DNA from: Nocardia asteroides
GTDB taxonomy: Bacteria > Actinomycetota > Actinomycetes > Mycobacteriales > Mycobacteriaceae
Direction: 5' to 3'
NCBI RefSeq assembly: GCF_900637185.1
Contig: NZ_LR134352.1
Location: 3,524,001 to 3,588,000, forward strand
DNA: 64,000 bases
Translations under genes and position numbers: made by a program
The notes under the pieces: generated by a model
Told to the model about the DNA's origin: nothing
The model's input: the letters and a program-made list of their open reading frames with translations, nothing else
Databases searched by the model: none
Part shown: piece by piece, positions 59,368 to 64,000 of the stretch
Layout of the letters: every line of letters starts with the position of its first letter
How positions within the stretch are numbered: position 1 is the stretch's first letter

Positions 59368-60800
59368 TGGCCCGCCGCATCCGGTTCAACGCCTTCGACA
59401 TGAACTGTGTGGCGCACCAGTCGCCCGGGCTGTGGCGCCACCCCGAGGACCAGTCGCACCGCTACAAGGAGCTGAGCTACTGGACCGAGCTGGCCCAGCT
59501 GCTCGAACGCGGCCGCTTCGACGGCCTCTTCATCGCCGACGTCCTCGGCACCTACGACGTGTACGGCGGCAACGACATCGCCGCGCTGCGCCACGGCGCC
59601 CAGATCCCGGTGGCCGACCCGCTGCTGCTGGTGACGGCGATGGCCGCGGTCACCGAACACCTCGGCTTCGGCGTCACCACCGGGACCGGATTCGAGCATC
59701 CCTTCCCGTTCGCCCGGCGCCTGTCCACCCTCGACCACCTCACCGGCGGCCGCATCGGCTGGAACGTGGTCACCGGTTACCTGCCCTCGGCCGCCCGCAA
59801 TCTCGGCGCCGCCGACCAGCTCGACCACGATGCTCGCTACGACCAGGCCGACGAGTACCTCGAGGTGCTCTACAAGCTGTGGGAGGGGTCGTGGGAGGAC
59901 GACGCGGTGGTGCGCGACGCCACCAGCGGCGTCTATGTCGACCCGGCCAAAGTGCACCACATCGGCCATCGCGGGCGGCATTTCACCGTGCCGGGCATCC
60001 ACCTGTCCGAACCGTCGCCGCAGCGCACCCCGGTGATCTACCAGGCGGGCGCGTCCCCGCGCGGTGTGCGATTCGCCGCCGAGAACGCCGAGGCGATCTT
60101 CGTGGCCGCGCCGTCGAAACGGGTACTCGCCCAGACGGTGTCGCGCATCCGTGACGCGCTCGAGGCCGCCGGGCGGGATCGGTACGCGGCCCGGATCTAC
60201 GCGCTGGCGACCATCGTCACCGATGCCACCGACGCGGCCGCGCACGCCAAACACGAGGAGTACCTGTCCTACGCCAGCGTCGAGGGCGGCCTGGTGTTCA
60301 TGTCCGGCTGGCTGGGGATCGATCTGTCGCGCTACGACCTCGACGACCCCATCGGCGATGTCGAGAGCAACGCGATCCGTTCCGCCGTCGCCGCGTTCCA
60401 GGAATTCGACGACGACGGACGCGCCTGGACCGTGCGCGACATCGGCCGCTGGGCCGGGATCGGCGGCATGGGCCCGGTGTTCGTCGGATCGGGGGAGACG
60501 GTCGCCGACCGCCTCCAGGAATGGGTGGCCGAGACCGACCTGGACGGGTTCAACCTCGCCTACGCCATCACCCCGGGCAGTTTCGAGGACATCGTGCGCC
60601 ACGTGGTGCCCGTGCTGACCGCCCGCGGTGTCTACGCCCCGGAGTACGAGCCGGGAACGCTGCGGCACGCGCTGTTCGGCGCCGGTGACCGGCTGCCTGC
60701 GCAGCATCGCGGTGCGAGCTACCGGGTGGGCGGGGCCAATTCGACCGTGCTGCCGGAGGCGCAGTCGCGGCCGGGTGCCGTCGCGATCGATTCCCGCTGA
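59367..60800 (+). CDS. NtaA/DmoA/SnaA-type FMN-dependent monooxygenase
   Basis: This 477-residue LLM-type enzyme has the long-form pattern of the NtaA/DmoA/DszA group: IRFNAFDMNCVAHQSPGLWR, GLFIADVLGTYDVYGGND, GTGFEHPFPFARRLSTLDHL, GRIGWNVVTGYLPSAARN and PVIYQAGASPRGVRFAAENA. Relatives cleave nitrilotriacetate, dimethyl sulfide or dibenzothiophene sulfone. Translation is coupled to the DszC-like gene, and the pair resembles a sulfur-scavenging module. Substrate not determined. Confidence 0.9.
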   Translation: MARRIRFNAFDMNCVAHQSPGLWRHPEDQSHRYKELSYWTELAQLLERGRFDGLFIADVLGTYDVYGGNDIAALRHGAQIPVADPLLLVTAMAAVTEHLGFGVTTGTGFEHPFPFARRLSTLDHLTGGRIGWNVVTGYLPSAARNLGAADQLDHDARYDQADEYLEVLYKLWEGSWEDDAVVRDATSGVYVDPAKVHHIGHRGRHFTVPGIHLSEPSPQRTPVIYQAGASPRGVRFAAENAEAIFVAAPSKRVLAQTVSRIRDALEAAGRDRYAARIYALATIVTDATDAAAHAKHEEYLSYASVEGGLVFMSGWLGIDLSRYDLDDPIGDVESNAIRSAVAAFQEFDDDGRAWTVRDIGRWAGIGGMGPVFVGSGETVADRLQEWVAETDLDGFNLAYAITPGSFEDIVRHVVPVLTARGVYAPEYEPGTLRHALFGAGDRLPAQHRGASYRVGGANSTVLPEAQSRPGAVAIDSR

Positions 60801-60844
60801 TCCCAACCCTGCTGCGACGGAACCGAATCGAGCACCATACGGAT

Positions 60845-62230
60845 ATGACATCGCAGAATCCCGTTTCACGTTCCACGCGTTCGGCCGCGATCGTCGGCGC
60901 CGGACAGACCGGCGTCTCCGCGGCGCTAGGTCTGCTCGACGCCGGCTTCGAGGTCACGCTCTACAGCGACCGAGATCAGCGGGCACTCCGCGACGACGTG
61001 TCCGCCACCGGCACCGCCCTGGAATTCGGTGTGACGCAACAGGCCGAGCTCGCCCTCGGCCTGGACCCGTACACCGCCCGGGCGCCCCGCCACACCGGGC
61101 TCAGCGTCCGCATCGCCGATCCCGACCGCAACGAACTGATCGCCTTCGACGGCGTCTTCGACGGATACGTCGGCGTCGCGGTCGACACCCGGCTCAAGGC
61201 CGACGAACGGCTCAGCGCGTTCCTGGAACGCGGTGGGCGGTTCGTCGTCGAGCAGGTCACCCCGGAAAGCCTGGACGGCATCGCCGCCGGGCACGACCTC
61301 ACCCTGGTCGCGACCGGCCGCGGCGGGCTGTCCGACCTGTTCCCCGTCGACACCGCACGCACCGTCTACGACGCGCCGCAACGGTCGCTGCTCACCGTCA
61401 CGGTCACCGGCCTCGGCCACGGTCCCGACGTGTTCGCCCACCGCAGCCCCGCCGGTGGCGCGCACAGCGGCTTCTCCATCTTCGCCGACCAGGGCGAAGG
61501 CTGGTGGGGGCCCTACCTGCACAAGGACGCGGGTCCCAGCTGGGCGTTCCTGGGCTGGGCGCGCCCCGGCAGTGATTTCGAACGCCGTTTCGCCGCGGCC
61601 GACTCCGCCGCGTCGGCGCACCGCGTCGTCACCGAGCTCTACCGCGACTACGTCGACTGGGACCTGCCCGAGGTGCTGTCCACCGAGGTCATCGAGGACG
61701 ACCCGCATTCCTGGCTGAAGGGCGCCGTGCGGCCCGTGGTCCGCGCCGGGGTGGGCACGACCGCGAGCGGCCATCCGGTGGCCTCCCTCGGCGACACCTC
61801 CGTCGCCTACGACCCGATCGCGGGCCAGGGCGCCCAGAGCGGCCTGATCCAGGCGCAGCGTCTGGTCGCCGCGGCCGCCGTGCACGACGGTGCCTTCGAC
61901 GAGGCATGGATCGCCGCTCGCTACGCGGAATTCCTCGCCACCCGCAGCGACGCCGCCGCCAAGGTGACCCGCCTGTTCCTCAGCGACCCCGCCTTCGCCG
62001 ACATCGGCGGCCAGTTCTTCGCCACCGCCGCGGTCGACCCCCGTTTCGCGAGTGCCCTGGTCGGCCTGCTGCACCACCCGCAACCCTTCCTTCCCATCGA
62101 AACCCCCGACCAGGCCGCCGCGTACATCGAGGAGGTGACCGGCACTCCCGCAGCCGACCTGCTCGCCCGCTTCCAGCCCGCGGGCCGCTTCGCCCGCTCC
62201 GAGTACGGCGCGGCCCTCAGCAGGGCCTGA
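60845..62230 (+). CDS. FAD-dependent monooxygenase of the styrene/indole monooxygenase type
   Basis: This 461-residue flavoprotein has the FAD motif GAGQTG (around residues 18-23) at the N-terminus, then the StyA-like sequence VTLYSDRDQRALRDDVSATG and the C-terminal AYDPIAGQGAQSGLIQAQRL. Styrene and indole monooxygenases epoxidise aromatic alkenes with FADH2 from a separate reductase. It lies 44 bp after the NtaA-like gene on the same strand and likely belongs to the same catabolic unit. Confidence 0.87.
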   Translation: MTSQNPVSRSTRSAAIVGAGQTGVSAALGLLDAGFEVTLYSDRDQRALRDDVSATGTALEFGVTQQAELALGLDPYTARAPRHTGLSVRIADPDRNELIAFDGVFDGYVGVAVDTRLKADERLSAFLERGGRFVVEQVTPESLDGIAAGHDLTLVATGRGGLSDLFPVDTARTVYDAPQRSLLTVTVTGLGHGPDVFAHRSPAGGAHSGFSIFADQGEGWWGPYLHKDAGPSWAFLGWARPGSDFERRFAAADSAASAHRVVTELYRDYVDWDLPEVLSTEVIEDDPHSWLKGAVRPVVRAGVGTTASGHPVASLGDTSVAYDPIAGQGAQSGLIQAQRLVAAAAVHDGAFDEAWIAARYAEFLATRSDAAAKVTRLFLSDPAFADIGGQFFATAAVDPRFASALVGLLHHPQPFLPIETPDQAAAYIEEVTGTPAADLLARFQPAGRFARSEYGAALSRA

Positions 62231-62358
62231 CAGCACGTCCGGTCGCCGTCGTCGCCGTCGTCGCCTCGCCGCGCGACGACGGCGACCGATCACCTCGGTC
62301 GGTCCGCATCGCGAGAACGTCCCACTGAGCGCGCCGTGACTACGCCGACGGCCGAAAG

Positions 62359-63222
62359 GTGTGCGAGCATTCCGCCGTGGCTGGTGGAACCGATAATTGG
62401 CCGGTCGTCGACCTGGCCGACCTCCTCGACGTGCTCGATCTCGCCGAGATCGCGCCCGGACGATTCCGCGCGCGGAACGTGACATCGACGCTGCCGACGA
62501 CACTGGGCAGCCAGACGCTGGCGCAGGCCGTGGTGGCGGCCGAGCGCACCGTCCCGCACATGGCGGTGCAATCGCTGCACGGGGTGTTCCCGCGCGGTGG
62601 GTACGCCGACCGCACGGTCGAGGTGCACGTCGAGGTGGTCCAGTCGGGGCGCGCGCTGGCGACCGTGCAGGTGTCCTTCCGGCAGGACGAGCGCGAACAC
62701 GCCCGGGTGCTGGCCATGCTCAGCGTCGACGAACCGGACTTCCTCGACCATCACGCCGTACTGCCCGCCGACGTACCGGGACCCGGCGACTGCGCCGACC
62801 TGCCGTGCGCCCTGCTCCCGTGGGAGGTTCGGACGCCCGGCGGCGCCGACGCCCTGGCACTCGACCTGGCGGGACCACCCACGCTGGACGTGTGGATGCG
62901 TTGTGACAAGGCCCCCGACCTGCCGATGCTGTCGCGGGCACTGCTTGCCCATGGGAGCGAGGGTTTCCTGGGACCGGCCGCCCTGCGCCCGTACCCACAG
63001 GCCGAGATCGCGCGCCTCGGCGGCCGCGGCAGGTCGGCCATGCTCACCCAGACCATCACCTTCCACCGGCCCTTCACCGTGCACGACTGGCTGCTGCTGC
63101 GCTGCGAGAGCCCGTTCGCGGGCGCGGGCCGCATGTTCGCGCGGATCCAGATATTCACGGCCGGAGGCGAACTGGTGGCCTCCGTGGATTCGCACGGGCT
63201 GATGCGCGCGCAGGACCGCTAG
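62359..63222 (+). CDS. Acyl-CoA thioesterase II-like (double hotdog) protein
   Basis: This 287-residue protein has two hotdog-type halves: FRARNVTSTLPTTLGSQTLA, QAVVAAERTVPHMAVQSLHG, VFPRGGYADRTVEVHVEVVQ, then MLTQTITFHRPFTVHDWLLL and GRMFARIQIFTAGGELVASV. This is the TesB/acyl-CoA thioesterase layout; it cleaves CoA esters of lipids or steroid intermediates. GTG 62359 and GTG 62377 are both possible starts and neither has a good ribosome-binding site. It is convergent with the TetR gene (4-bp overlap). Confidence 0.85.
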   Translation: MCEHSAVAGGTDNWPVVDLADLLDVLDLAEIAPGRFRARNVTSTLPTTLGSQTLAQAVVAAERTVPHMAVQSLHGVFPRGGYADRTVEVHVEVVQSGRALATVQVSFRQDEREHARVLAMLSVDEPDFLDHHAVLPADVPGPGDCADLPCALLPWEVRTPGGADALALDLAGPPTLDVWMRCDKAPDLPMLSRALLAHGSEGFLGPAALRPYPQAEIARLGGRGRSAMLTQTITFHRPFTVHDWLLLRCESPFAGAGRMFARIQIFTAGGELVASVDSHGLMRAQDR

Positions 63223-63902
63223 CCGTCCGATCCCGCGCCTTCGCACAGGATCTTGGTGGTGAGCGCGCGCACCATGCCGCGCACCTTCGGTGGCGGTACC
63301 TCACCGGCGATGAGGTAGGGCCGCACGGCGGCGAGTGGCAGGTCGAAGAGCGCGAACAAGGTCTGATCCTTGGGCAGGCCGGTCTGCGCCGCGATCGTGG
63401 CCACCACGGCCTTGATCTCCCGCGTCTGCTCCTGCTGCAACTCCTCGTGCTCGCGCCGCGACTCGGCGGACCAGGATTCGGGCTCGAACGCGGGCGCGCC
63501 CGCTTGCATCACGGCCGCCGATGCCGGATTGCGGCGGCACCAGCTCACCATCCATTCCGCGGCGCGCACGCCGTCCGCCGGCGTGGGCGTCGCGCCGAGT
63601 GCCCGCCGATAGCCGTCGTGGAACTCCCGCACCGTGTGCAGCCAGACTGCGGCCAGCAGGGCGGGACGATCGGGAAACCGGTGGTACACAGACCCGCTCG
63701 GCGCGTTGGCCGTGCGGGCCACCGCCCGCATCGTGAGCGCTCGCGCCCCGCCGGAGGCGAACAATCCGACGGCGGCGGCGAGGAGCGCCTCGGTGGAATG
63801 AGTAGTGGTTAAGCAGGTCCTGGCGGCCCAGCCCTTCAACGACGTGGTGGGCGCGCGACTGGTCGCGTTCGGTGCGGGCGAAGCCGTCCTCGAGCTCGAC
63901 AT
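63219..63902 (-). CDS. TetR-family regulator with uncertain start
   Basis: This is a TetR protein of up to 227 residues: STEALLAAAVGLFASGGARA, LTMRAVARTANAPSGSVYHR (helix-turn-helix) and a C-terminal domain (GVRAAEWMVSWCRRNPASAA). The usual start should lie near the THSTEAL segment at about 63800, but the codon there is TTA; the only ATG is at 63902 and lies inside the divergently read thioesterase gene. TTG 63839 is a further candidate. Either the two genes overlap head to head or the original start was lost. It may repress the neighbouring thioesterases. Confidence 0.75.
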   Translation of the reverse strand: MSSSRTASPAPNATSRAPTTSLKGWAARTCLTTTHSTEALLAAAVGLFASGGARALTMRAVARTANAPSGSVYHRFPDRPALLAAVWLHTVREFHDGYRRALGATPTPADGVRAAEWMVSWCRRNPASAAVMQAGAPAFEPESWSAESRREHEELQQEQTREIKAVVATIAAQTGLPKDQTLFALFDLPLAAVRPYLIAGEVPPPKVRGMVRALTTKILCEGAGSDG

Positions 63903-64000
63903 CGCGGATCGGCACCGGCAGCAGTTCGGGCTGGTCCACGGGGGAGTCCTGGCCTACTGCGCCGACAACGCCCTCACCTTCGCGGCGGGCACCGTGCTCG
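63805..64000 (+). CDS. PaaI-type hotdog thioesterase (partial, 5' end)
   Basis: The frame from GTG 63805 reads VKQVLAAQPFNDVVGARLVA, FGAGEAVLELDIADRHRQQF, then GLVHGGVLAYCADNALTFAA and runs off the window. HGGVLAYCADN is the active-site segment of PaaI-type thioesterases, which hydrolyse acyl- or phenylacetyl-CoA derivatives. About half of the protein is present. Its 5' part overlaps the TetR reading frame on the other strand. The start has no clear ribosome-binding site, so it might be further upstream. Confidence 0.8.
   Translation, partial: MVKQVLAAQPFNDVVGARLVAFGAGEAVLELDIADRHRQQFGLVHGGVLAYCADNALTFAAGTVL

Noticed and set aside
58935..60869. A 644-codon open frame opposite the DszC-like and NtaA-like genes
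   Set aside because: No domain, biased composition and no ribosome-binding site; it is antisense to two well-supported genes.
1..64000. Search by eye for tRNA, rRNA, CRISPR arrays, insertion sequences and phage genes
   Set aside because: I found no tRNA-like cloverleaf with conserved TTC/CCA features, no regularly spaced repeats and no transposase, integrase or phage structural genes.

Overview
The window is a stretch of actinobacterial chromosome, most likely from a mycolic-acid-containing genus such as Nocardia or Rhodococcus (Nocardia is the best guess). The base composition is very GC-rich, many genes start with GTG, and 4-bp ATGA/GTGA gene overlaps are frequent. The marker genes fit that group: Lsr2, a FadE5-type acyl-CoA dehydrogenase almost as long as the mycobacterial one, a SigK/RskA pair beside a fasciclin lipoprotein, CPBP, PucR, ANTAR and CGNR proteins, and KstR-type operators. 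I see no tRNA, rRNA, CRISPR array, phage or insertion sequence.

Layout. 0-9 kb: a partial gene, a fatty acid desaturase, small secreted or lipid-anchored proteins, an NTF2-like protein behind a perfect KstR-type operator, TetR regulators, a LysR gene that has lost its DNA-binding domain against an MFS gene, and an esterase divergent from a TetR gene. 9-13 kb (minus strand): a nine-gene envelope-stress operon with an ECF sigma factor, a zinc-binding anti-sigma/Asp23 hybrid, four more Asp23-type proteins, a DUF2273-like peptide, a DUF6286 protein and AmaP. 13-20 kb: a nitrilase-fold protein without its catalytic cysteine, an amino acid permease, a catalase-fold protein, and a SigK regulon island (fasciclin lipoprotein, sigK, rskA, membrane molybdo-oxidoreductase) with two matching SigK promoters. 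20-24 kb: an HspR-like MerR regulator, a PAS-ANTAR protein and fadE5 with a consensus CRP site upstream.

24-34 kb: a four-gene glycine betaine-type ABC transporter, a TauD dioxygenase, an LLM monooxygenase, a secreted lipase, and a zinc-ribbon/thiolase pair behind a KstR-like operator. 33.2-34.0 kb: a stand-alone, degenerate EF-G GTP-binding domain. 34-37 kb: a frameshifted molybdopterin oxidoreductase. 37-40 kb: a SulP transporter with its MerR regulator, and a broken hydrolase. 41.7-43.2 kb: a MarR/hydrolase unit with three copies of one 17-bp operator and an NTF2-like gene remnant. 43-50 kb: an alpha/beta-hydrolase pseudoenzyme, and a PucR regulator divergent from an aldehyde dehydrogenase-GMC oxidoreductase operon. 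50-58 kb: Lsr2, a CPBP protease, an OmpA-like lipoprotein, an epoxide hydrolase, a P450 and a zinc alcohol dehydrogenase. 58-64 kb: a flavin monooxygenase cluster that may scavenge organic sulfur or degrade aromatics, then thioesterases and a TetR gene at the right edge.

Several genes here are in decay (LysR, molybdo-oxidoreductase, two hydrolases, an NTF2-like gene). The most unusual items are the EF-G-like domain protein, the anti-sigma/Asp23 fusion with its operon, and two enzyme-fold proteins that keep the fold but lack catalytic residues.
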